DNA from: a gamma proteobacterium endosymbiont of Lamellibrachia anaximandri
GTDB lineage: Bacteria; Pseudomonadota; Gammaproteobacteria; Chromatiales; Chromatiaceae
DNA: 47,864 bases
Direction of reading: 5' to 3'
NCBI GenBank assembly: GCA_016756855.1
Contig: JAESPD010000028.1
Location: 1-47,864, forward strand
The notes under the pieces are model-generated. The model saw nothing but the letters and a program-made list of their open reading frames with translations. It searched no databases and was not told where the DNA came from. Each line of letters opens with the position of its first letter. The stretch's first letter is position 1. Below are positions 9,420 to 17,966 of this stretch, piece by piece. The position numbers were made by a program, and so were the translations under genes.

Positions 9420-9449
9420 AGTAGTTTCTCTTTTTTGCCCGAGGCTTGA

Positions 9450-9773
9450 TCAGCCGTTGGATGCGTCCACATCGATCCCCTTACGGTGGGTTTCGTTGAT
9501 CTGCCGCAACAGCACGGCGAAGGGGATATCATCAGCGTGCCGGTTTACCATATCCATGAAAGGCAGATCTTCCCGGCCAAAATGGTATTCGCCATCGACC
9601 ATGCTCTGCTGGATCGTCTTGATCCCCTCCTCCAAGTGTGCCAAGAAGGCAGGGAAGCGCTCCATCTCCTCCAGCTCGTACTCCATACAGCTGCGAAGAT
9701 CCTGCACCTCAAACATGGCTTGCCTGATCCACTCCACATACTCTTCAGCACTCCGGGCGCGCTGCAAACTCAT
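9450..9773 (-). CDS. small conserved-looking protein of unknown function
   Basis: This 107-residue acidic, mostly helical protein resembles no family I know. It has no signal peptide, membrane segment or Cys cluster. The first 60 residues read as two amphipathic helices rich in Glu and Met, and the tail is VLLRQINETHRKGIDV. The ATG at 9773 is chosen because GGGAGTGGAG precedes it at the right distance; a TTG at 9800 overlapping prmB is also open. It lies between prmB and hemN with short gaps, so it is likely in their operon, but that gives no function. Confidence 0.6.
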   Translation of the reverse strand: MSLQRARSAEEYVEWIRQAMFEVQDLRSCMEYELEEMERFPAFLAHLEEGIKTIQQSMVDGEYHFGREDLPFMDMVNRHADDIPFAVLLRQINETHRKGIDVDASNG

Positions 9774-9796
9774 CGACTCCACTCCCTCGCAAACCG

Positions 9797-10732
9797 TCAA
9801 AACGTCTCGCGATATCTGACCAATTCTTCGGCTGTAAACAGAAAAACACCGTCTCCCCCACGCTCGAACTCGAGCCAGGTAAACGGAATCTCAGGATAGC
9901 GTGCCATCAGCGTCTCCGCGCTGCTTCCCACTTCAATTACTATGATACCCCAGGACGTCAGATGACTGGAGGCCTCCCGCAGAATCCGGGCAACCAGCGC
10001 CAGTCCCTCCTCGTCAGCCGTCAGCCCGAGGCGGGGTTCCCGATGATACTCCTGTGGCAACCGATTCATCTCCGACTCGCTCACATAGGGCGGATTGCAG
10101 ACAATCACGTCGTACTGACGGCCTTCAAGGGCAGAAAAAAGGTCAGACTGTATGACTTCGACCCGATCTCCCAAGTCATGTTCCGCCACATTGCCCGCCG
10201 CCACAAGTAGCGCCTGGTCGGAGATATCCGTCAGATCCACCGCCGCATCCGGCAGATAGACCGCTGCGGCTATGCCGATGCAGCCGCTACCACAGCAGAG
10301 ATCAAGTACCCGGGAGATGCGATCCGCCTCGATCCAGGGTTCAAATTCACGCTCCACCAGCTCGGCAATCGGAGAGCGGGGTACCAGTACATGCTCATTG
10401 ACATTGAATCGCAGACCGGCAAACCAGGCCTCACCGGTCAGATAGGCGGCTGGGAGGCGTTCATCTATGCGACGTTGCAGCAACATGGTGACATCTGTCT
10501 GCTCCGCTTGGGTGAGGCGACTCTGAAACCAGCTGCCGGGGAAATCGGGAGGCAGATGAAGCGCATGCAACACAAGCACTGCGGCTTCATCAAGCGCATT
10601 GTCCGTACCATGTCCGAAAAACAGATCCGCGTCGTTGAAACGACTTGCGCCCCATCGGATGAAGTCGGCTATGGTCTGCAAAGATTGCATTCGAGTGGCA
10701 GCGCCTGGAAAAAAGCGTGAATCATAGCCCAT
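9797..10732 (-). CDS. prmB: ribosomal protein L3 N5-glutamine methyltransferase
   Basis: SAM-dependent methyltransferase that modifies a glutamine of ribosomal protein L3. It has the helical N-terminal domain (LQTIADFIRWGASRFNDADLFFGHGTDN), then AAYLTGEAWFAGLRFNVNEHVLVPRSPIAELVE, which is the PrmB form rather than PrmC. SAM motif I is DLCCGSGCIGIA and the catalytic motif is NPPYV, which binds the target glutamine. The ATG at 10732 gives 311 residues, close to the usual length; ATG 10690 would be about 11 residues short at the N-terminus relative to the E. coli protein. No strong ribosome-binding site helps to decide. Confidence 0.9.
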   Translation of the reverse strand: MGYDSRFFPGAATRMQSLQTIADFIRWGASRFNDADLFFGHGTDNALDEAAVLVLHALHLPPDFPGSWFQSRLTQAEQTDVTMLLQRRIDERLPAAYLTGEAWFAGLRFNVNEHVLVPRSPIAELVEREFEPWIEADRISRVLDLCCGSGCIGIAAAVYLPDAAVDLTDISDQALLVAAGNVAEHDLGDRVEVIQSDLFSALEGRQYDVIVCNPPYVSESEMNRLPQEYHREPRLGLTADEEGLALVARILREASSHLTSWGIIVIEVGSSAETLMARYPEIPFTWLEFERGGDGVFLFTAEELVRYRETF

Positions 10733-10795
10733 TGACCCGGATTTCTCACCATGATTTGGATTTTTGGACAATATGAATCTTCAATTATTTTCCAC

Positions 10796-10837
10796 AAACA
10801 AAAACGGGCTGCCGAAACCGGAGGTTTCAACAGCCCG
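10796..10837 (-). terminator. rho-independent terminator downstream of iscR
   Basis: Read on the minus strand, a CGGGCTG...CAGCCCG stem (10805-10837) encloses a second GAAACC/GGTTTC pairing and is followed by a T-rich run. It ends the iscR transcript before prmB. A second perfect hairpin, CCCTGACA-ATC-TGTCAGGG (10849-10867), lies between iscR and this one, without a T-run. Confidence 0.8.
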
Positions 10838-10888
10838 CTGCCAACTCTCCCTGACAATCTGTCAGGGTTATCACATTCCGGGTACGAA

Positions 10889-11356
10889 TCAGGCCGCGCG
10901 GGAACCCTCATCGTTGACGACACTCAAGTGTGCTGCCTTGTCGGCTTTCTTGTGTTCCCCACGCCGGATCAGATCACCAAGAGAAATTTTGGTCAGAAAA
11001 TCGAAGATTTCGCTACTCAGGTCATCCCATAGGGAGTGGGTCAGACAGCGCTCACCGCCACTGCAGTTCTTGCGACCGCCGCAGCGGGTAAATTCCACCC
11101 ACTCATCAACAGCGCAAATGATATTTGCAATGGAGATATCATCGGCACCGCGGCCGAGATAGTAGCCGCCACCAGGCCCTCGAACGCCTCGTACGAGCTC
11201 TTTTGCACGCAGAGAGGCAAACAACTGCTCCAGATAGGATAGTGAAATACCCTGATTTTCAGAAATTTCAGCCAGGGTCACCGGGCCATCTACACCATTC
11301 AGTGCCAGATCCAACATGGCGGTAACTGCGTATCGACCTTTCGTTGACAGTCTCAT
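10889..11356 (-). CDS. iscR: Rrf2-family iron-sulfur cluster regulator IscR
   Basis: This 155-residue protein has an N-terminal winged helix ([19 protein letters not shown]) and the IscR recognition helix segment [14 protein letters not shown]. The cluster ligands Cys92, Cys98 and Cys104 ([14 protein letters not shown]) are at the E. coli positions. It senses Fe-S status through a [2Fe-2S] cluster and represses its own gene. AGGAG lies 10 bases before the ATG at 11356. Unusually, no iscS, iscU or iscA follows: the gene is closed by a terminator and then prmB, so any cluster-assembly operon lies elsewhere or is controlled in trans. The promoter and operator upstream are readable. Confidence 0.93.
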   Translation of the reverse strand: MRLSTKGRYAVTAMLDLALNGVDGPVTLAEISENQGISLSYLEQLFASLRAKELVRGVRGPGGGYYLGRGADDISIANIICAVDEWVEFTRCGGRKNCSGGERCLTHSLWDDLSSEIFDFLTKISLGDLIRRGEHKKADKAAHLSVVNDEGSRAA

Positions 11357-11398
11357 CTTTATCTCGCTCCTAAAATGCGCAAAACATTTCCTACTAAT

Positions 11399-11432
11399 TT
11401 ACTTGGTAATAAGATTAGCAGTAACCAAGTAA
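11399..11432. promoter_or_regulatory. inverted-repeat operator over the iscR -10 region
   Basis: TTACTTGGT and ACCAAGTAA form perfect 9-bp arms separated by 16 bases. The structure covers the -10 hexamer and part of the spacer of the iscR promoter. It overlaps the IscR-type site by 12 bases. It could be a second IscR dimer site or a site for another repressor. Confidence 0.55.
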
Positions 11433-11445
11433 TTTAGTCAACTTT
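11412..11445 (-). promoter_or_regulatory. iscR promoter with a type-1 IscR binding site
   Basis: On the minus strand, TTGACT (11436-11441) and TAATCT (11412-11417) are spaced 18 bases apart. The 25 bases at 11421-11445 (AAAGTTGACT, then AAATTACTTGGTTAC) fit the type-1 IscR consensus ATASYYGACTRWWWYAGTCRRSTAT at about 20 positions by eye. This supports autorepression by cluster-loaded IscR. Confidence 0.7.
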
Positions 11446-11501
11446 TAAACCACACTTTTTAGAGAGATAAATCCCAAATCGCTTAAAAACAGGGAAAAAG
11501 G

Positions 11502-12245
11502 CTAATCAGAAATGCGCTGCCGAAGGGCTTCGAAGAGACAAACGCCGGTGGCAACCGAGACATTGAGGCTCTCAACAGCCCCCAACATGGGCATATGAAC
11601 CAGGGCATCACACTGCTCGCGGGTCAGTCGACGCATACCCTTGCCTTCGCCGCCCATAATAATAGCCAAAGGCCCTTTGAGATTCGCCTGGTAGAGTCTG
11701 GCTTCCGCCTCACCCGCAGTACCGATAAGCCAGACCCCCTGCTCCTGCAGCCACTTTAAGGTGCGCACAAGATTGGTGACCTGGACAAAGGGTACCGTTT
11801 CTGCCGCTCCGCTGGCTACCTTGCAGGCCACTGGCGTCAAGCCGACAGAACGGTCCCGGGGAGTTATCACGGCATGTATCCCGGCAGCATCAGCGGTGCG
11901 CAGGCATGCACCAAGGTTATGCGGATCCTGGACACCATCAAGCACCAGCAGAAAAGGGGCACTATCCAGCCCCTCCAGCAGGCGTTTGAGATAGCCTTCA
12001 TCCCGCACCGCCGGTGCCTGGGTAAAGGCAACCACGCCCTGGTGGTTTTCACCACGGGAGAGCGCGTCGAGTTCGGCGCGCTCAACCTGTACGACATCGA
12101 CCCCGCCCTGCCGTGCAAGGCCTAGGATCTCTTTTATTCTGCCGTCTCTGCGACGCGCCTCGACGCGAACCCCGGTAACCGCATCGCCATGCTTGAGCGC
12201 GGTTCGCACTGCGTGCAGGCCGATGATCAGCTGGGATTGGGACAC
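11502..12245 (-). CDS. rlmB: 23S rRNA (guanosine-2'-O) methyltransferase
   Basis: SpoU-family (trefoil-knot, SPOUT) methyltransferase of 247 residues that methylates the 2'-O of G2251 in 23S rRNA. The N-terminal substrate-binding domain (IIGLHAVRTALK) is followed by the catalytic half with LDGVQDPHNLGACLRTADAAG, IIMGGEGKGMRRL and the knot LNVSVATGVCLFEALRQR, all typical. It starts with GTG at 12245, two bases after the RNase R stop, the same rnr-rlmB pairing found in E. coli. The two genes are clearly one operon. Confidence 0.93.
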   Translation of the reverse strand: MSQSQLIIGLHAVRTALKHGDAVTGVRVEARRRDGRIKEILGLARQGGVDVVQVERAELDALSRGENHQGVVAFTQAPAVRDEGYLKRLLEGLDSAPFLLVLDGVQDPHNLGACLRTADAAGIHAVITPRDRSVGLTPVACKVASGAAETVPFVQVTNLVRTLKWLQEQGVWLIGTAGEAEARLYQANLKGPLAIIMGGEGKGMRRLTREQCDALVHMPMLGAVESLNVSVATGVCLFEALRQRISD

Positions 12246-12247
12246 AG

Positions 12248-14575
12248 TCAGCTATTAGCCCTTTTGCGGGGTCTACGCCGGCGTTTCTTTGTGCTCTTCT
12301 CAGCCTTCTCTTCAACTGGCTGGGTCGGCTTGTTCGGAGACTTTTTACTCCTGCGACGAGTTTTTTTCGCTGACTTTTTCGGTGTTTCCTCTTCCGCTGC
12401 CAAGACGAAGTCTATCTTACGGTCATCCAGATTGACCTTCGCCACCTGGATGCGCAAGGGATCACCCAGACGAATCACCTTCCCCGTTCGTTCGCCGGAA
12501 AGTCGATGCCCAACCGGGTCATAATGGTAGTAATCGTTGTCCAGAGCAGTGATATGGACCAGGCCATCCACATAGATATCCTTGAGCTCCACGAACACCC
12601 CAAAAGAGTTGACGCTGGTGATGATACCGTCGAAGGACTCCCCCACCTTGTCCATCATGAACTCGCACTTCAACCAGTCAGTAGCGTCGCGGGTCGCCTC
12701 ATCGGCGCGGCGTTCGGTACTGGAACAGTGTTCGGCTATGCTCTGCAGTTCGGACTTGGTGTAGAGAAAGTTATCTGCCGTGCCCTTCTCCCCCAAGTGC
12801 TTGAGTGCGCGGTGTATCACCAGATCCGGATAGCGGCGGATCGGCGAAGTAAAGTGGGTATAGGCGGGAAACGAGAGACCGAAGTGACCCACGTTGTCAG
12901 AGCTGTAGACCGCCTGCCGCATGGAGCGCAACAGCACGGTCTGGATCAGGTGAGCATCTTCCCGTCCCTTGATGCCATCCAGCAGCTTGGCATAGTCAGC
13001 CGCTGTCGGTTTGTTGCCGCCCGGCAGACTTAGGCCCAGTTCTCCCAGGAATTCCCGAAGATCGGTGAGTTTCTCTTCCGCAGGCACCTCGTGGATACGG
13101 TAGAGTGCCTGCAACTTCTTACGCAGTAACATACGAGCTGACGCTACATTAGCCGCCAGCATGCACTCTTCGATCATGCGGTGAGCATCATTACGATAGA
13201 CCGGCACGATGCGTTCAACCCGGCTCTTCTCATTGAACTCAATCTTGGTCTCGGTGGTATCGAAATCGATCGCCCCCCGCTCCCGCCGTCCTGCGTTCAA
13301 TGCCTGATAGAGCCGATGCAGTTCGTGGATATGGGGCAGCAATTCTGCGTATTGCCCGCAAAGCGCCTCATCCCCATCGAGCATTGCGGCCACCTGGTCA
13401 TAGGTAAGACGCGCACGGGAGTGCATCACAGCCGAATAGAACTTGGACCGGGTAATCTTTCCGCTATCGTCAACATAGAGCTCGCAGGTCATGCAGAGCC
13501 GATCAACTTTGGGATTAAGAGAACAGAGGCCGTTGGAGAGCACCTCCGGCAGCATCGGAATCACTCTGTCGGGGAAGTAGGCCGAGTTGCCGCGCTCACG
13601 ACCCTCGACATCCAGAGCAGTGCCCGGACTCACGTAGTGAGAGACATCGGCGATGGAAACCAGCAGTTTCCACCCTTTCGGCTTACGTTCGCAATAGACC
13701 GCATCATCAAAGTCGCGGGCATCGGCGCCATCGATGGTGACCAACGGCAGCTTGCGCAGGTCGGTACGGCCTTTCTTTTCCGCCTCCAGCACCTCGCCGG
13801 AGAGTCCGGCGATCTGCGCCTCCACGTCATCCGGCCAGGCGACGGGTATCTCGTGGGCACGGATGGCGATATCCGTCTCCATGCCCGGCGCCATGTGGTC
13901 GCCCAGAATCTCAGCGATACGGCCGATGGGCTGAGTGCGCTTGGTGGGCTGATCGAGGATCTCAGCCACCACCATCTGGCCCTGAGCAGCACCACCGAGT
14001 TCGGTGCGGGGAATGATCACATCCTTGCTCAGACGTTTATTGTCCGGCACCACGAAACCAACCCCGGTCTCCTGGTAGAGACGCCCCACTACGCTGTGGG
14101 TATTGCGTTCCAACACCTCCACCACGGAAGCTTCCAAACGCCCCCGCCGATCCATACCTGTCACCCGCACTACGGCGCGGTCGTCGTGAAACAGCGAACG
14201 CATCTCTCTGAACGAGATATAGAGATCCTCGCCACCATCATCCGGCTTGAAGAAGCCAAATCCATCGGGATGCCCGATCACCCGGCCTGCGATAAGGTCG
14301 CGATTGTTGACGATGCAGTAGTTTTCCTTGCGGTTTCGCACCAGCTGACCATCCCGTTCCATGGCACGCAAGCGACGGCGTAACGCCTCCAGCTGATCCT
14401 CGTCATGCAGATCGAGCTTCTCGGCCACATCGGGAAGATTCATGGGGACGCCATGTTCCTCCATGGTCTCCATGATGAATTCACGGCTGGGGATGGGATT
14501 GTCGTACTTGCTTGCTTCCCTGGATTGATGGGGATCCATCTTACCGGCGGACTTATTTGGTTTGCGTCTGGCCAC
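12248..14575 (-). CDS. rnr: ribonuclease R
   Basis: Processive 3'-5' exoribonuclease of 775 residues that can degrade structured RNA. Order seen: a helix-turn-helix-like N-terminus (NPIPSREFIMETMEEHG), two cold-shock domains, the RNB catalytic domain with the acidic cluster DGADARDFDDAVYC near residue 282, the S1 domain (GESFDGIITSVNSFGVFVELKDIYVDGLVHI), and a long Lys/Arg-rich tail (KKSAKKTRRRSKKS...). The GTG at 14575 has AAACGAGA in front. An internal ATG at 14539 (MDPHQSRE) aligns better with the E. coli start, so the first 12 residues are uncertain. Followed at once by rlmB. Confidence 0.95.
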   Translation of the reverse strand: MARRKPNKSAGKMDPHQSREASKYDNPIPSREFIMETMEEHGVPMNLPDVAEKLDLHDEDQLEALRRRLRAMERDGQLVRNRKENYCIVNNRDLIAGRVIGHPDGFGFFKPDDGGEDLYISFREMRSLFHDDRAVVRVTGMDRRGRLEASVVEVLERNTHSVVGRLYQETGVGFVVPDNKRLSKDVIIPRTELGGAAQGQMVVAEILDQPTKRTQPIGRIAEILGDHMAPGMETDIAIRAHEIPVAWPDDVEAQIAGLSGEVLEAEKKGRTDLRKLPLVTIDGADARDFDDAVYCERKPKGWKLLVSIADVSHYVSPGTALDVEGRERGNSAYFPDRVIPMLPEVLSNGLCSLNPKVDRLCMTCELYVDDSGKITRSKFYSAVMHSRARLTYDQVAAMLDGDEALCGQYAELLPHIHELHRLYQALNAGRRERGAIDFDTTETKIEFNEKSRVERIVPVYRNDAHRMIEECMLAANVASARMLLRKKLQALYRIHEVPAEEKLTDLREFLGELGLSLPGGNKPTAADYAKLLDGIKGREDAHLIQTVLLRSMRQAVYSSDNVGHFGLSFPAYTHFTSPIRRYPDLVIHRALKHLGEKGTADNFLYTKSELQSIAEHCSSTERRADEATRDATDWLKCEFMMDKVGESFDGIITSVNSFGVFVELKDIYVDGLVHITALDNDYYHYDPVGHRLSGERTGKVIRLGDPLRIQVAKVNLDDRKIDFVLAAEEETPKKSAKKTRRRSKKSPNKPTQPVEEKAEKSTKKRRRRPRKRANS

Positions 14576-14703
14576 TATCTCGTTTCTTTACTGACTAAAA
14601 ACGAGCATTTTAACAGTATATGGTGCTCAAACCCTATGGGTAATATCAATCAACGGTTTATTTAAAGTATCCTTGTGACAGAAAAATCGAAAAGAAACCC
14701 TGA

Positions 14704-16686
14704 ATGAACATCCATACCCTACAGATCATCCTGCTGCTGCTCGCCATTGCTGTGATCACAGTGACCCTTTTCCGGCGCTTCCACCTGCCGCCGATTCTCG
14801 GTTACCTGATCGTCGGCATTCTGGTTGGGCCTTTCGGCAGCGGTTGGGTGGCATCCACTGAAGATACCCGCTTTCTGGCTGAGTTCGGTGTGGTCTTCCT
14901 ACTATTCACCATCGGCCTGGAATTTTCCCTGCCACAGATGATCGCCATGAAAGGTTCGGTTTTCGGTCTCGGCGGCAGCCAGGTCCTGGCGACCGGGGGA
15001 CTGGCCACCGGCATCGCCTGGGCATTGGGCATCGATCTCAACGCAGCAATCATCGTTGGCGCCATTCTGGCCCTGTCATCCACCGCCATCGTCACAAAAC
15101 AGCTGTCAGAACAGCTGGAACTCAATTCTGAACATGGCCGCCTCGGCGTCAGCATCCTGTTGTTTCAGGATCTGGCAGTCATCCCGTTGCTGGTGGTGAT
15201 ACCGATCCTGGCCGGAACCGGTGAGCAGGGCATGGCGATGCCGCTGTTGTCGGCGCTGCTCAAGGCAGCCTTGGTGTTCGTGGTCATCATGGCAGCCGGT
15301 CACTGGCTGCTGCGGCCACTGTTTCATGAGATCGCCAGAGCCCGCTCTGCTGAACTCTTCACCCTAACTGTATTGCTGGTAACCCTGGCGGCCGCCTGGC
15401 TCACCCATGAGGCAGGGTTGTCGCTGGCTCTTGGCGCCTTCCTGGCCGGCATGATGCTGGGAGAGACCGAATTCCGCCATCAGATCGAGGCCGACATACG
15501 CCCCTTCCAGGACGTCTTTCTCGGCCTCTTCTTTGTCACAGTGGGTATGCGTGTCGACCTGCTCTCACTGCTCCCCATCCTGCATTGGGTGCTGCTGCTC
15601 GCCGCCGCGCTTATTTTGGTTAAAGGCGCCATCATCCTTGGTCTGGTCCGCGCCACCGGCAATTCGATGTCTCCTGCATTTCGCACCGGCATTCTGTTGG
15701 CGCAGGGCGGAGAGTTCGGTTTCGTGCTGCTGGATCTCTCCCTGGAGTCCTCCCTGCTGCCCGGCCCTATCGGGCAGATCCTTTTTGCCTCAATCATTGT
15801 CAGCATGACGGCATCACCCTTCCTGATCCGGAATAACGGCCGCCTGGCAAAGCAATTCTGCACCCTGCGCAACTTCAGTGATGAGGTTCAGATCATCAGC
15901 GACCTGGCGGAGGAGACCGAGCAAATGGAGCAGCACGTCATCATCTGCGGATATGGCCGCATCGGACAGAACCTTGGACGTCTGCTCGGCCACGAAGGTT
16001 TTCCCTACGTGGCGCTCGATCTCGATCCTACTGTGGTAAGGGAGGCACACGAAGCCGGCGACCCGGTTCATTTTGGAGATGCCTCACGCCGTGAGATCCT
16101 CGATGCCGCCGGTCTCAGCCGCGCCAGCGTGGTAGTGCTCAGCTTCGAGGACCACGCCTCGGCAATGAAGATACTGCACCAACTGCACAAATCCCACCCA
16201 CAACTCCCGATACTGGTGCGCACCCGCGACGATACGCACATGGACGAACTTGAGGCCGCCGGCGCCACCGAGGTGATGCCGGAAGCGGTCGAAGCCAGCC
16301 TGATGATGGGGGGACAACTGTTGCTGCTGCTCAAGGTTCCCGGCTCCCGCATCTTCAAGATCATGCGTGAGATTAGAGAGAACCACTACAAACTGCTGCG
16401 TGACTTCTTCCATGGAGAAGAATCGATCGATATGGAACACGATGAGGCATTCCAAGAGCGGCTGCACACGGTGACCCTGCCGGAAAAGGCCTTTGCCGTG
16501 GACCACACTATCGAAGACCTCCACCTCTGGGACTGGGATGTCAGTGTGACCGCCGTCAGACGCGGCGGCATCCGTGGAGAGACTCCCGCACCCGAAACCC
16601 GTCTACAGAGTGGCGATGTGCTGGTGCTGGCAGGTACGCCCCAGCATCTGGAACATGCAGAAGGGCTGCTGCTCTATGGGCATTGA
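14704..16686 (+). CDS. Kef-type potassium/proton antiporter with TrkA domains
   Basis: CPA2-family monovalent cation:proton antiporter of 660 residues. About twelve membrane helices fill residues 1-380, with the PPILGYLIVGILVGP start, the LALSSTAIV segment of the ion site, and AQGGEFGFVLL. A TrkA-N Rossmann domain starts near 412 (HVIICGYGRIGQNLGRLL). A TrkA-C domain occupies the last 80 residues and ends in GDVLVLAGTPQHLE. It would export potassium under ligand control, protecting against electrophiles or setting pH. KefB, KefC and YbaL types are not separable here, so no symbol is given. The next gene starts inside its last codons. Confidence 0.88.
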   Translation: MNIHTLQIILLLLAIAVITVTLFRRFHLPPILGYLIVGILVGPFGSGWVASTEDTRFLAEFGVVFLLFTIGLEFSLPQMIAMKGSVFGLGGSQVLATGGLATGIAWALGIDLNAAIIVGAILALSSTAIVTKQLSEQLELNSEHGRLGVSILLFQDLAVIPLLVVIPILAGTGEQGMAMPLLSALLKAALVFVVIMAAGHWLLRPLFHEIARARSAELFTLTVLLVTLAAAWLTHEAGLSLALGAFLAGMMLGETEFRHQIEADIRPFQDVFLGLFFVTVGMRVDLLSLLPILHWVLLLAAALILVKGAIILGLVRATGNSMSPAFRTGILLAQGGEFGFVLLDLSLESSLLPGPIGQILFASIIVSMTASPFLIRNNGRLAKQFCTLRNFSDEVQIISDLAEETEQMEQHVIICGYGRIGQNLGRLLGHEGFPYVALDLDPTVVREAHEAGDPVHFGDASRREILDAAGLSRASVVVLSFEDHASAMKILHQLHKSHPQLPILVRTRDDTHMDELEAAGATEVMPEAVEASLMMGGQLLLLLKVPGSRIFKIMREIRENHYKLLRDFFHGEESIDMEHDEAFQERLHTVTLPEKAFAVDHTIEDLHLWDWDVSVTAVRRGGIRGETPAPETRLQSGDVLVLAGTPQHLEHAEGLLLYGH

Positions 16687-17308
16687 AACAGACTCAACCC
16701 TCTTCTATATCCACGACCCGATGTGCAGCTGGTGCTGGGCATTTCGACCCGTGCTCGCACAACTGGGCGAACAGCTGCCACCTGCGGTGAAACTGCAAAA
16801 ACTACTGGGCGGCCTGGCTCCGGACAGCGATGACCCGATGCCGGAAGAGATGCAGCAGACCCTCCAGGCCACCTGGAAGCGAATTCAGGAGAAGCTGCCG
16901 GAGACTCGCTTCAACTTCAATTTCTGGCAGCAGTGCAGACCCCGCCGCTCCACCTACCCGGCCTGCCGGGCGGTGATCGCCGCAGGATTACAGGGCGCGG
17001 CTTTTACCGAAGCGATGATTCTGGCCATCCAGGAAGCCTACTATCTCCATGCACAAAACCCCTCCGACAGCGAAATCCTGATCCAACTGGCCAACAACAT
17101 CGGGCTGGATGAACAGCAGTTCTCAGAGGCGCTGAAATCACCGGTCACCCGTCGGCTGCTGGAAGAGGAGGTCGAAAGCAGCCGTTCAATGGGGGTTCGC
17201 AGTTTTCCGGCCCTGATCCTGCAGCAAGGCGTGGGATTCTGGCCCATACCTGTCGACTACCATAATGTTGAGCCTATCCTGGAGACCCTGGATATGGTGC
17301 TTGATTGA
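16676..17308 (+). CDS. DsbA-family thioredoxin-fold protein (FrnE-like)
   Basis: This 210-residue protein starts at ATG 16676, overlapping the antiporter stop by 11 bases. The CSWC pair (residues 17-20, in DPMCSWCWAFRP) heads a thioredoxin fold with a helical insertion, and the cis-Pro loop is near SFPALIL. There is no signal peptide, so it acts in the cytoplasm. FrnE-like proteins are thiol oxidoreductases or isomerases. The tight coupling to a Kef-type antiporter, a class often gated by glutathione adducts, suggests a shared response to thiol stress; that link is inference. Confidence 0.82.
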   Translation: MGIETDSTLFYIHDPMCSWCWAFRPVLAQLGEQLPPAVKLQKLLGGLAPDSDDPMPEEMQQTLQATWKRIQEKLPETRFNFNFWQQCRPRRSTYPACRAVIAAGLQGAAFTEAMILAIQEAYYLHAQNPSDSEILIQLANNIGLDEQQFSEALKSPVTRRLLEEEVESSRSMGVRSFPALILQQGVGFWPIPVDYHNVEPILETLDMVLD

Positions 17309-17338
17309 CTTTCCCACCGAGGATAAAACTCCGCCGCC

Positions 17339-17932
17339 ATGCTGGATCGAGAAACACTGGAAAAATACCGTCGGGACATCGTCTTCGATACCCGTCTGCG
17401 GGATCAGCACTTTGTCTTTCACACTACCTGGGGACTCTTCTCCCCGCGCGATATCGACGAAGGCACCCGCTTGCTGGTGGATCGACTGGAGATCGAGACA
17501 ACGGATAACTGTTTCGATCTCGGTTGCGGTTATGGTCCCATCGGTCTACTGATGGCCCGCCTTGCCCCACAGGGCCAGACTCTGATGGTGGACAAGGATT
17601 TTATCGCCGTGGATTACAGCAACGGCAATGCCGAAAGAAACGGCCTGGACAATGCCAGAGCCATGCTCAGTAACGGCTTCGACCAGGTCGACCCCACTCT
17701 GCGTTTTGACGTTATCGCATCGAACATCCCGGCAAAGGTGGGCAAAGAGATGCTCAGCCTCTATCTGCATGACGCCCTGGCACGGATGAATCCCGGCGGC
17801 CGCCTCTATCTGGTCACCATCAACGGCCTGCGCCAGTTTATGAAGCGCAATCTGAACGAGGTTTTTGGTAACTATAAGAAACTCAAACAGGGCAAGTCCT
17901 ATACCGTGGCTTTTGCCCGCAAGGAAGATTAA
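17339..17932 (+). CDS. class I SAM methyltransferase, RsmC/RlmG-like
   Basis: This 197-residue protein has the 'methyltransferase small' fold used by RsmC and RlmG, which methylate guanine N2 in rRNA. Motif I is FDLGCGYGPIGLLMA near residue 60, and motif II holds MVDKDFIAVDYSNGN. The catalytic NPP(F/Y) of the RNA enzymes is replaced by SNIPAK near 122, so substrate and activity are uncertain; a small-molecule target is possible. It lies 30 bases after the DsbA-like gene in the same direction and ends at a hairpin shared with the convergent tcdA. Confidence 0.75.
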   Translation: MLDRETLEKYRRDIVFDTRLRDQHFVFHTTWGLFSPRDIDEGTRLLVDRLEIETTDNCFDLGCGYGPIGLLMARLAPQGQTLMVDKDFIAVDYSNGNAERNGLDNARAMLSNGFDQVDPTLRFDVIASNIPAKVGKEMLSLYLHDALARMNPGGRLYLVTINGLRQFMKRNLNEVFGNYKKLKQGKSYTVAFARKED

Positions 17933-17940
17933 CCCCGTAT

Positions 17941-17966
17941 GCCGGATCCGCTGCGCTTGATCCGGC
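17941..17966. terminator. REP-like palindrome between convergent genes
   Basis: GCCGGATC-CGCTGCGCTT-GATCCGGC is followed by CTACG, very like enterobacterial REP units (GCCGGAT...ATCCGGCCTAC). It lies in the 34 bases between two convergent genes, where it could end both transcripts or protect 3' ends. No T-run is present, so factor-independent termination is unlikely. Confidence 0.55.

Noticed and set aside
13181-14383. 400-codon open frame on the plus strand
   Set aside because: It lies wholly antisense to RNase R, whose motifs and codon pattern are clear. The plus-strand protein has no domain signs.
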